Shown: positions 1-7,054 of the stretch, one piece after another | Numbering within the stretch: the stretch's first letter is position 1 | Layout of the letters: the number at the start of each line of letters is the position of its first letter | Origin: an uncultured Clostridia bacterium | GTDB lineage: Bacteria > Bacillota > Clostridia > Oscillospirales > Acutalibacteraceae | Direction: 5' to 3' | Assembly: GCA_937901145.1 (NCBI GenBank) | Contig: CALCHE010000196.1 | Span: 1-21,063, forward strand | Length of the DNA stretch: 21,063 nucleotides | Made by a program: the position numbers and the translations under genes | Notes under the pieces: generated by a model | Seen by the model: only the letters and a program-made list of their open reading frames with translations | What the model was told of the DNA's origin: nothing | Database searches by the model: none

Positions 1-991
1 TTTCAGACATTTCCTTTCGGGAGGTGATAAGCTTTTCACCGTAGAAAATATCCTTGTTCTTTTTTCTGAGCTGACTTTTACCCGATTTGGAAAGTCGCGA
101 ATAAAGAGACATTATAATCTTTGCATAGTTTTTTATCTTTTCATCATCGAGAGACCAGAAATGACGGTAATAGCTGTAAAGCAGAACCGTTATCTCCTTA
201 TGATAAATCTGATCTATATAGCATATTTTCTGCTTTTTAAGCTCCTTTTTATCAAAGTCACTTTTAGCATTTGAGATTTCTGTGTCAAAGGCAGACTCAG
301 CCTGTGAAATAATATACTCGTAGGCTCTGAGATACTGCTCTACAGGGAACGCCGAAACGCCTTCGTTTTCGACGGGATTCATATAAATAACCGAGCACCC
401 GGAGCAGGAAACAATGATATTACTGCTGAAAGCGAAGGGAATAGAAAATGCAGCTTCTCTCGCCTTACCGTAGGGTGCAAAAGCGGCAGAAAGTGACTCT
501 ATTCGCTCTCTTTTAAAAAGCTTATTGGTTACAGCAGGGTTCCAGATAAGGTTTGTGTCGAACTTATCCGTTACCTTTTCTCTGGAAAGAATGTTCGAAG
601 AAGAAAATTCGTGTGTGCCGTAAATGTCACTGCTTGACATGGGAGAAACACACAGGTCAGCATCTTTTTCACGGGCTGTTTCGTACATTTCTCTGAGAAG
701 ATTTTTGGTAAATATAACATTACTGTCACCGAAAGCGACATATCTGCCCTTTGCCTGAGCCAAAGCAAAATTTCGGCTTTCGGAAATGCTTTCACTGTCA
801 AAAGAGTAAAAACGGAAACGGCTGTCCTGAGTATATGCCTTCATTATATCTGCTGTCGTATCAGTTGAAAGCGCATCAACCATTATTACTTCTATATCCT
901 TCAGACTCTGACCTCGTAGACAGTCGAGAGTCTTTTTTAAGTTTTCACCGCCGTTATGAACTGCGACTATCACGCTGACCTTTACACTCAC
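1..991 (-). CDS. Family 2 glycosyltransferase-like protein (3' end beyond window)
   Basis: About 330 residues are visible, read leftwards from a GTG at 991; the frame is still open at base 1. The GTG is preferred because AGAAAGGA (1009-1002) lies 10 bases upstream; an in-frame TTG two codons earlier sits too close to it. The N-terminus (VSVIVAVHNGGENL) and the RNFALAQAKGRYVAFGD stretch are typical of the GT-A fold of family 2 transferases, which move sugars from nucleotide-sugars to wall or surface polymers. The core motifs are weakened: the usual VDDGSTD is VDALSTD (D39, A40), and the usual DSD is DSN (D89-S90-N91). The segment WNPAVTNKLFKRERI resembles the WNKLFKR part of these enzymes. The C-terminal ~120 residues are basic and unrecognised. 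It follows the S41-like gene after 39 bases, so co-transcription is likely. Donor and acceptor cannot be predicted, and activity is doubtful. Confidence 0.75.
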   Translation of the reverse strand, partial: MSVKVSVIVAVHNGGENLKKTLDCLRGQSLKDIEVIMVDALSTDTTADIMKAYTQDSRFRFYSFDSESISESRNFALAQAKGRYVAFGDSNVIFTKNLLREMYETAREKDADLCVSPMSSSDIYGTHEFSSSNILSREKVTDKFDTNLIWNPAVTNKLFKRERIESLSAAFAPYGKAREAAFSIPFAFSSNIIVSCSGCSVIYMNPVENEGVSAFPVEQYLRAYEYIISQAESAFDTEISNAKSDFDKKELKKQKICYIDQIYHKEITVLLYSYYRHFWSLDDEKIKNYAKIIMSLYSRLSKSGKSQLRKKNKDIFYGEKLITSRKEMSE

Positions 992-1030
992 AGCCAACCA
1001 TTCCTTTCTCTGAATATTTTTTTCGATGAT

Positions 1031-2218
1031 TTATGCCTGTTCACCTCTGAGAACAGAAACGGCATAAAGGAACTGAGCATCCTGCTCGAGTACATCGCTT
1101 TTCGCAGACTCCTCAGTTACATAATCGGGAGAAACACCTGTACCGTTAAAGCTTTCACTCTTATAGGGCATTATGATACCTGTAGTGAGAAGTACGGCGC
1201 TTCCTTTGGAAAGCTCGAAAATTTCCTGCATCATAGCTGATCCCTTTGTATTTCCCGAGCCGAAGATCATACCTTTATTGAAATCTCTCATATTGCAGGC
1301 AAAAAGCTCCGCCGCCTTCTGAGTTTCACCGCTGACGAGAACTGCCACGGGAAGATTAACCTCACCTGATGTAGTTGTGAAAACCTTTACGGTGTTTCCG
1401 TTTTCATCCAGAGCAGTAGCTGCCCCTCTCTCAGCATCGGACATAGGCACAAAAACATCGAGTGTTTTCATAGCCTGTTCATAGTTTCCGCTGGTGTTAC
1501 CTCTGAGGTCAACGACTACAGCGGTAATATCCGACGAGATGAATTTATCTATTGCCTGCTTGGTCTGCTCTGCAGTAGAGGGATAAAAATCGGTAATTTC
1601 GATATAACCCACACTGTTATAAACACCTGTAAAAACAGACTGTGCTTCATAGCCCTTTACTACCGTAACATTGGTTTCAGTACCGTCACGGTTATAAATT
1701 ATGTTTACGCTTGTGAGCTTATCACCCTCAAGCTTAGCTTCCATTTCATCGTAGTTATTTACATCGATTCTGATTCCGTCGAAGGCTACGATTACATCCC
1801 CTGCCTTCAGACCGCTGTTTTCTGCAGGTGAACCGTCATAAACCTTTACGATTTCGATATAGCCGTTTTTACTTTTAACATATTCAGCACCGATACCGAA
1901 CATATCACCGTTTACCTCAGAAAGATATTCTTTGTATCTGTCCGCAGTCATATAAAGGGAGTTTTTGTCACCGAGGCCCTCTACATATCCCTGTGCAATA
2001 GCCTGTTCGAGATCTGCACCTTCACTTTTACCGTAGTAATTATTATTGATTACATCGTCAAGCTCATCGAGAATTTCATATCTTTCTATCTTTTCGGGCA
2101 GACCCTTGAGAATGGAATTGTATTCCTTCCCTACCACACCCATAGTTATGGCAGAAGCCAGAGCTGCAACGAGAATAAACAGAGAAACTGCGACACCAAG
2201 AGATATTTTTTTATTCAT
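1031..2218 (-). CDS. S41 (CtpA-like) PDZ protein, probable pseudo-peptidase
   Basis: 395 residues: a signal-anchor (about 6-27), a helical part, a PDZ domain (about 105-190, with SGLKAGDVIVAFDGI) and an S41 core (VVVDLRGNTSGN, then FNGTGVSPDYV). S41 carboxyl-terminal processing proteases cut exported proteins with a Ser-Lys dyad; the family signature is SASASE, with the third residue the nucleophile, and a Lys about 25 residues later in FGKG. Here the signature reads TQKAAE: the nucleophile position is Lys (K301, codon 1318-1316). The general-base Lys is kept (K325 in NTKG). No nearby serine can replace the nucleophile without shifting the alignment. I infer an inactive scaffold that may bind peptides through PDZ. 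AAGGAGAT lies just upstream of the ATG. It follows the two M23 genes of the ftsEX block, where active CtpA-type proteases are common neighbours in Firmicutes. Secreted, membrane-anchored location is inferred. Confidence 0.85.
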   Translation of the reverse strand: MNKKISLGVAVSLFILVAALASAITMGVVGKEYNSILKGLPEKIERYEILDELDDVINNNYYGKSEGADLEQAIAQGYVEGLGDKNSLYMTADRYKEYLSEVNGDMFGIGAEYVKSKNGYIEIVKVYDGSPAENSGLKAGDVIVAFDGIRIDVNNYDEMEAKLEGDKLTSVNIIYNRDGTETNVTVVKGYEAQSVFTGVYNSVGYIEITDFYPSTAEQTKQAIDKFISSDITAVVVDLRGNTSGNYEQAMKTLDVFVPMSDAERGAATALDENGNTVKVFTTTSGEVNLPVAVLVSGETQKAAELFACNMRDFNKGMIFGSGNTKGSAMMQEIFELSKGSAVLLTTGIIMPYKSESFNGTGVSPDYVTEESAKSDVLEQDAQFLYAVSVLRGEQA

Positions 2219-2254
2219 AAGCTTTCATCTCCTTAAATGTGAAAGATACTTTAT

Positions 2255-2295
2255 AAAACACAAGCAGAGGGATAGAAATCTACCCCTCGTGTTTT
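2255..2295 (-). terminator. Intercistronic hairpin after M23 gene, terminator-like
   Basis: Immediately after the stop of the M23 gene at 2303, the minus-strand RNA can form AAAACAC plus GAGGGGUAG (2295-2280), an AUUU loop, and CUAUCCCUC (2275-2267), then a five-base bulge and GUGUUUU (2261-2255). One pair is G-U on the minus strand and would be C-A on the plus strand, which argues for a minus-strand RNA structure. The trailing U-run is short (UUUU then AUAAAG), so it may be a weak terminator or a processing/stability hairpin. Only 36 bases separate it from the next start codon, leaving no room for a promoter. Confidence 0.6.
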
Positions 2296-2302
2296 CAGAT
2301 TT

Positions 2303-3682
2303 TTACGGTTTTTTGACAAAGTTCATCGGGTTCTTCTTTTCTCCGTAATATCTTACCTCGAAATGAAGATGGGGACCCGTCGAGTTACCTGTACTGCCGA
2401 CACGGCCTATCATCTGACCCTTTGAAACATTGTCACCGGCTGAAACGTAACGTGATGACATATGTGCATAAAGAGTGGAATAGCCGTCACCGTGGTCGAT
2501 AAGCACATAAATTCCGTAGCCGCGGTTTGAGGTTACGGCTGTGATTACCTTACCGGCTCTGGAAGCATAAACAGGCTTACCGCTGATACCGCCGCCTGCG
2601 ATGTCCGTACCGCCGTGGAAGGAGTTACCGCTGATAGATGCACTTCTGTAGCCGTAGGGACTACTGATGTAGCAGGATGCGTTACCTAAAGGCCACAGCC
2701 AGTCTCCTTTCGCTGTGTAGGAAGGTCCTGCAGGTTTGGTTGTAGCTGTACTTCCTCCCGACTGAGTCGTGGTAGGCTCATTATTAGCCACGGGAAGAGT
2801 GGTCTGAGTAGCATAGTACTCGCTCAGAATACGGTCAATCTCAGCATCTGCTTCAGCTTTTTCGAGCTGAAGATCAGTTATATACTTTTTATACTCTGCG
2901 CTGGATTTGTCGAAGCCTGAGATAATTTTCTCTACCTCGGAATACTTGCTTTCAAGGTCAGACATAGTTTCATCGTATGCCGCCTGTTTCTTTTTAAGCT
3001 CGTCCTTTTTCTCCAGAGAAAGAGCCTTCTTTTCATTGGCCTCGGTAATTTTTTCCGTTACGGTAACCTTATCCTTTTCGAGCTTGGCTTTGGTTTTGTT
3101 AAGCTTTGTAACCTTGTCACGGAAACCCAAAATAAGACTCTTATCCTTTTCGGATGTTCTTTTCATCATTTCCAGACGGGTAAGGAAGGATGCCAGACTG
3201 TCAGAACCCATCAGAATTTTCAGTGCTGACTCATTACCGTTTATATAGGAGGAACGGAGCTTTGCCGCGAGCTGGTCACTGGTAGAGGTAATATTTTCGT
3301 TCATAGTGACGATATCCTTCTCTGCCTGAGAAATACCGCTGTTTATTTCAGTAATCTCGTTATCGAGCTGCTTAAGCTCATTGTTCAGCTTTTTAACCTG
3401 ACTGTCTATATTTTCTATCTGTGTCTGAAGACCGGAAACCTTGCTTTCGACGGCTTCTATCTGCTCCTCGAGAGCTTCCAGATATTCCATCTGCTTTTCC
3501 TTTTTGCCCTTCAGGGATTCAAGCTTCTGCTTATTTGCGGCTATCTGCGCATCTATCCGGTCAATCTTGTCTTCGAGCTCCTCCTTTTCAGCGGGAAGAG
3601 CCATAGCTGTGATACCCGAAAACAGTAACGGAGTCACTGCCAGCACCAATGCAAGAATGACACATAAAAACTTTCTATTCAA
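2303..3682 (-). CDS. Secreted coiled-coil M23 peptidoglycan endopeptidase (paralogue A)
   Basis: 459 residues. A signal peptide (about 1-28, cleavage near AMA) is followed by a long, highly charged coiled coil (about 30-285), a Thr/Ser/Gly-rich linker (about 293-325) and a C-terminal M23/LytM domain. The zinc and catalytic motifs are complete: HxxxD at H356-D360, AHM at H407, and HLH at H438-H440. M23 domains of this type cut peptide bridges of peptidoglycan. The layout matches EnvC/PcsB/CwlO-type hydrolases, whose coiled coil docks on FtsX; unlike E. coli EnvC, the catalytic residues are intact, so it should be an enzyme and not only an activator. It is a close paralogue of the upstream gene, strongest in the segment SALKILMGS...SLASFLTRLEMMKRTSE. 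Start ATG at 3682 follows an AGGAGTG site. Export and FtsX partnership are inferred from architecture and gene order. Confidence 0.9.
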   Translation of the reverse strand: MNRKFLCVILALVLAVTPLLFSGITAMALPAEKEELEDKIDRIDAQIAANKQKLESLKGKKEKQMEYLEALEEQIEAVESKVSGLQTQIENIDSQVKKLNNELKQLDNEITEINSGISQAEKDIVTMNENITSTSDQLAAKLRSSYINGNESALKILMGSDSLASFLTRLEMMKRTSEKDKSLILGFRDKVTKLNKTKAKLEKDKVTVTEKITEANEKKALSLEKKDELKKKQAAYDETMSDLESKYSEVEKIISGFDKSSAEYKKYITDLQLEKAEADAEIDRILSEYYATQTTLPVANNEPTTTQSGGSTATTKPAGPSYTAKGDWLWPLGNASCYISSPYGYRSASISGNSFHGGTDIAGGGISGKPVYASRAGKVITAVTSNRGYGIYVLIDHGDGYSTLYAHMSSRYVSAGDNVSKGQMIGRVGSTGNSTGPHLHFEVRYYGEKKNPMNFVKKP

Positions 3683-3719
3683 AATTTAATCACTCCTATG
3701 ATTATGAGAAAAAGAGTTA

Positions 3720-5063
3720 TCAGTTAGGGTTTTTAACGTAGTTGAGGGGGTCTTTCTTTTCTCCGTAGTAACGGATTTCGAAATGAAGATGAGCACCGCG
3801 GGAGTTACCTGTGTTACCTACCCTGCCTATCATCTGACCCTGTGTTACATAGTTGCCCACTTCCACATATCTTGCCGACATATGGGCGTAAAGGCTGGAA
3901 TAACCGTCACCGTGATCGATAAGAACGTAAATTCCGTAACCTGAATTGCTCGTAACAGCCGCGATGACATAACCGGCTCTCGTAGCATAAACAGGTGCGC
4001 CGTGAAGCTTACCGTTACCGCCGGCAAGGTCTATACCGCCGTGGAAGGACCAGCCGGAAATATTCGCATCACGGTAGCCGAACTTACTGCTGATATAACA
4101 CCAGGTGTTACCGATAGGCCAATACCAGGAGCCCGAGCCCTGATAGGACTCACCCGGTGCGGCATTCGAAGCGGGAAGACGGGTAGTACTCTGCTGATTC
4201 TGTGTAGCATAATACTCTTTAAGAATACGGTCGATTTCCGCATCGGCAGCAGCATTTGCCGCTTCAAGCTCATCGATATATTTTTTATATGCCGAGCTCG
4301 ACTTATCGATGCTCTCCATTACCTTTTCGATTTCACCGTACTGGCCCTCCAGATTGGTCATAGTGCTGTCATATTCCTTCTGCTTTTCGAGAAGGTCAGC
4401 CTTTTTACCCTTCTGTTCGTCCTTTTTTACGGTGATTTCAGCTTCCTTTTCAGCCAGCTCTGCGCGATCCTTTTCGAGCTTCTTTTTATCCTTTTTAAGC
4501 TGTGTTACCTGATCTTTAAAATCAAGAATAACCTTTTTGTCCTGCTCAGATGTACGCTTCATCATTTCCAGACGTGTAAGGAAGGATGCCAGACTCTTTG
4601 AACCCATAAGGATTTTCAGAGCCGACTGATTACCGTTAATATAAGCGGATCTGAGCTTAGCTGAAAGCGTGTCGCTTTTCTCTGTTATATTTGCACCTGT
4701 TTCGGTGATATTTTTCTCTGTCTGAGTTATTTCCTCATTGATTTCTTTGGTTTCGTTTCCGAGCTGAGTCAGCTCCTTATCGAGCTTATTTATCTGTGTA
4801 TCGATGCTCTCTACCTGTGTCTGCAGATTAGTGGCTTTGCTTTCCACTGCCTTTATCTGCTCCTCGAGAGCCTCCAGATACTGCTGCTGATCAGCCTTCT
4901 GCTCCTTAAGCTCGTCCAGCTTTTCCTGATTCTGAGCGATCTGAGCGTTATTCTGAGCTATCTGCTGTTCGAGCTCAGCCTGAGTGGCTGCCAAAGAATC
5001 AAGAGTGAAAACCATAATAAAAACAAGCAACAGAGAGATAAATGAAATAAATCTTTTGCTCAT
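3720..5063 (-). CDS. Secreted coiled-coil M23 peptidoglycan endopeptidase (paralogue B)
   Basis: 447 residues with a signal peptide (about 1-26, LAATQAEL at the junction), a coiled coil rich in Gln, Glu and Lys (about 27-280), a short linker, and a C-terminal M23/LytM domain. Catalytic ligands are all present: H341 and D345 in HGGID, the AHM histidine, and H425-L-H427. The first part (EQQIAQNNAQIAQNQEKL) is Asn/Gln-rich where paralogue A is Lys/Glu-rich, and the linker is shorter. The role is the same as for A: a wall endopeptidase acting outside the membrane, plausibly gated by FtsEX, whose genes lie directly upstream. It is separated from ftsX by 77 bases that contain a perfect 11-bp inverted repeat, and from paralogue A by 37 bases. 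The RBS is AGGAGTA. The order ftsE-ftsX-hydrolase is the strongest argument for function. Confidence 0.9.
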   Translation of the reverse strand: MSKRFISFISLLLVFIMVFTLDSLAATQAELEQQIAQNNAQIAQNQEKLDELKEQKADQQQYLEALEEQIKAVESKATNLQTQVESIDTQINKLDKELTQLGNETKEINEEITQTEKNITETGANITEKSDTLSAKLRSAYINGNQSALKILMGSKSLASFLTRLEMMKRTSEQDKKVILDFKDQVTQLKKDKKKLEKDRAELAEKEAEITVKKDEQKGKKADLLEKQKEYDSTMTNLEGQYGEIEKVMESIDKSSSAYKKYIDELEAANAAADAEIDRILKEYYATQNQQSTTRLPASNAAPGESYQGSGSWYWPIGNTWCYISSKFGYRDANISGWSFHGGIDLAGGNGKLHGAPVYATRAGYVIAAVTSNSGYGIYVLIDHGDGYSSLYAHMSARYVEVGNYVTQGQMIGRVGNTGNSRGAHLHFEIRYYGEKKDPLNYVKNPN

Positions 5064-5100
5064 AGTTATACTCCTGTAAATTATGATGCGTTATAAACAC

Positions 5101-5133
5101 GATTAAACCGAGAGAAAATCTTTCGGTTTAATC
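5101..5133 (-). other. Perfect 11-bp inverted repeat between ftsX and the M23 genes
   Basis: GATTAAACCGA (5101-5111) and TCGGTTTAATC (5123-5133) are exact inverted copies around an 11-base loop. In the minus-strand mRNA it sits 8 bases after the ftsX stop and 38 bases before the next start codon's RBS region. The sequence after it (GUGUUUAUAACG) has no real U-tract, so a full intrinsic terminator is unlikely. It could reduce read-through or act as a processing or stability element that sets different levels of FtsX and hydrolase. Confidence 0.55.
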
Positions 5134-5140
5134 AGGACCT

Positions 5141-6082
5141 TTAAAGCATTTCGTTTGCTTCGCTGCCTTCCTTTTTAAGGTATTTACCGATGGAAATGAT
5201 ACTGCCGAATGCACTGATAATCACACCGGAGAAAAGATAGCAGACGATGAGAAGAGGCAGATAATTGGTAAGAGAAACAGCCTCACTGCCGAACATGGAG
5301 AGAAGAGACTCCATAGCTCCGCCCTCGATTTTTTCAACAACGAAGGTGAGCACAACCGCAAGCACACCGGAAATAAGACCGATAATGACACCCTCAATCA
5401 TAAAGGGCCAGCATATAAAGGTATTTGTGGCGCCAACGGATTTCATAACCTGTATGTCAATTTTTCTTGAAACCATTGTTATACGGATGGTATTAGAAAT
5501 AATAAACATCGAAACAAGGGCAAGAACAGCGATAATAATTATGCAGATGGATGTGATGGAGTTCTGAAGAGTAGAAATCTGATTTACAAGCTCCTGACTT
5601 TCACGGACAGATTCGACATTAGCCACTGCCTTGATTCCCGCGAGGGTAGTCTGGAACTGCTCGAGATTACTTACAGAGACACGGTAAGAATGAGGAAGAG
5701 GATTTTCGATAACATCGTCAAAAAGATGCTCGTCAACACCGAATTCACGGAGCTGCTCCTCATAGCCTGCTTCCTTTGAAACGAACTCAACTGCAATAAC
5801 GTCGGGAATAGCCTGAAGGTCAGTACCTACCTTGGCTACCTCCTCATCGGTAATGCCTTCTTTGACGAAAGCTACTACGACATTCTGATTTTCGACGTCT
5901 TTGACAAGGTTCTGGATATTTACCAGAATCATAACGGAAACACCGATAAGAAGAAGACAGGCAGTAAGCACGCTTATGGATGAAAAGGACATACTGCGGT
6001 TTGCGACGATGTTACGTGCGCCCATTTTGGTCAGATAGTTAGTGTTCAGACCGCCTGAACGGTGCTTTCTTTTTTTAGCCAT
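5141..6082 (-). CDS. ftsX: Cell division ABC transporter permease-like protein FtsX
   Basis: 313 residues with the FtsX layout: a basic cytoplasmic N-terminus, TM1 (about 35-56), an extracytoplasmic domain of about 120 residues (57-175), then TM2 (about 176-196), TM3 (about 225-249) and TM4 (about 274-298). The cytoplasmic segment between TM2 and TM3, VSRKIDIQVMKSVGATNTFI, is a well-conserved FtsX signature that couples to FtsE. FtsX is not a transporter; ATP-driven movement of its outer domain activates wall hydrolases. Its start overlaps the end of ftsE by 8 bases, so translation is probably coupled. Two coiled-coil M23 proteins encoded downstream are the expected clients. Length is usual for the family (about 300). 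Confidence 0.96.
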   Translation of the reverse strand: MAKKRKHRSGGLNTNYLTKMGARNIVANRSMSFSSISVLTACLLLIGVSVMILVNIQNLVKDVENQNVVVAFVKEGITDEEVAKVGTDLQAIPDVIAVEFVSKEAGYEEQLREFGVDEHLFDDVIENPLPHSYRVSVSNLEQFQTTLAGIKAVANVESVRESQELVNQISTLQNSITSICIIIIAVLALVSMFIISNTIRITMVSRKIDIQVMKSVGATNTFICWPFMIEGVIIGLISGVLAVVLTFVVEKIEGGAMESLLSMFGSEAVSLTNYLPLLIVCYLFSGVIISAFGSIISIGKYLKKEGSEANEML

Positions 6083-6887
6083 TTTCCTGCTCCTCCTTTT
6101 CCTCGGACTCTGCTGATTCCTCAGCCTTTTCCTCAGCCTTTTCTTCAGTCTTTTCTTCAGTCTTTTCCTCAGATTTTTCAGCTGTAAATCTGAGAGATAT
6201 ATCCTCTGCCTTTTTATACTTGGAGGGAATATCGGAAACTACTCTGCCGTTTTCGATGGTTACGATACGGTGATCGAACTGATGAACAAGCTCAAGGTCG
6301 TGAGTAACAACTACGACAGTAGCACCGAGAGCATTGATTTTATCGAAAAGGCTCATAATGTCGTTAGAAAGAATGGGGTCAAGGTTACCTGTAGGCTCAT
6401 CGGCGATGATAACAGCAGGGTTATTTACCAGAGCTCTGGCAATAGCCACACGCTGACGCTCACCCTGTGAAAGCTGATGAGGGAAATCGTTTGCCTTATC
6501 AGTAAGGTCAACGAGCTTAAGTACATAGCGCACTCTTTTGGTAATCTTTTTATCACCCATACCGATAACACGAAGAGCGAAAGCTACATTATCATAAACG
6601 GTCATTTTCGGGATAAGTCTGAAATCCTGAAAAACGATACCGAGCATACGTCTTAAATAAGGCAGAGCTCTTCTTCTGATTGAAGCAAGATTATAGGGGC
6701 CGACTCTGACGATACCGGAGTCAACCTTTTCCTGTCCCATAATAACATTGAGGAAGGAGCTTTTACCTGCACCTGAAGCACCAACGATAAAAACAAATTC
6801 GCCGTCGTCGATTTTTACGCTGACATTGTCAAGAGCGACAGCACCGTTGGTTTTGTATTTCATTGAAACATTTTTAAATTCTATCAT
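6075..6887 (-). CDS. ftsE: Cell division ATP-binding protein FtsE with acidic C-terminal tail
   Basis: 270 residues from the ATG at 6887 (MIEFKNVSMKY). A longer reading from an ATG at 6938 adds 17 residues that match no FtsE, so the internal start, with a weak GAGACGG upstream, is chosen. All ABC ATPase motifs are visible: Walker A GASGAGKS (36-43), Q-loop in VFQDFRLIP (Q87), signature LSQGERQRVAIARA (139-), Walker B VIIADE (E164) and H-loop H196 in VVTHD. LSQGE replaces the more usual LSGGE. FtsE powers FtsX. The family is usually about 225-230 residues; here about 35 extra residues form a Glu/Lys-rich tail coded by 12-bp repeats. The gene overlaps ftsX by 8 bases. Confidence 0.95.
   Translation of the reverse strand: MIEFKNVSMKYKTNGAVALDNVSVKIDDGEFVFIVGASGAGKSSFLNVIMGQEKVDSGIVRVGPYNLASIRRRALPYLRRMLGIVFQDFRLIPKMTVYDNVAFALRVIGMGDKKITKRVRYVLKLVDLTDKANDFPHQLSQGERQRVAIARALVNNPAVIIADEPTGNLDPILSNDIMSLFDKINALGATVVVVTHDLELVHQFDHRIVTIENGRVVSDIPSKYKKAEDISLRFTAEKSEEKTEEKTEEKAEEKAEESAESEEKEEQENG
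6121..6180. repeat. Five 12-bp tandem units coding the FtsE tail
   Basis: Five consecutive 12-bp units begin with TCAG: TCAGCCTTTTCC, TCAGCCTTTTCT, TCAGTCTTTTCT, TCAGTCTTTTCC and the diverged TCAGATTTTTCA. On the minus strand they code four-residue repeats (EKTE, EKAE) near the C-terminus of FtsE. Because the unit is a multiple of three, gain or loss of units would change tail length without a frameshift. Confidence 0.85.
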
Positions 6888-6964
6888 ATTCCGTCTCTTT
6901 CTTAAGTCTGAATTCGTTTCGGGAAGAAATATACACACTCCCGTAAATCCGTAATCTTATTTAT

Positions 6965-6995
6965 AGCCGTCAATATTCGGAAAATAGTGACGGCT
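6965..6995. other. Hairpin upstream of ftsE
   Basis: AGCCGTCA (6965-6972) and TGACGGCT (6988-6995) pair perfectly over 8 bp. After one mismatch, TATT (6974-6977) pairs with AATA (6983-6986), leaving a five-base loop. It lies between the CdaR-type regulator gene (stop at 7055) and ftsE (start at 6887). Neither side has a run of T, so it is not a standard intrinsic terminator. It may end the regulator transcript weakly or be part of the ftsE leader. Confidence 0.5.
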
Positions 6996-7054
6996 CTTAC
7001 TTGCAGATACTGTGCCCGAGCTATGTCCTCAGGACACAGAAGGCAACATTTAAA

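Noticed and set aside
4002..4601. Plus-strand ORF of 199 codons opposite the first M23 gene
   Set aside because: It is antisense to a clearly coding coiled-coil gene, with Leu/Phe-rich composition caused by the reverse of Lys/Glu codons.
6888..6938. 17-residue N-terminal extension of FtsE
   Set aside because: FtsE proteins start at the MIEFKNVS-type motif; the extension matches nothing and has no better RBS.
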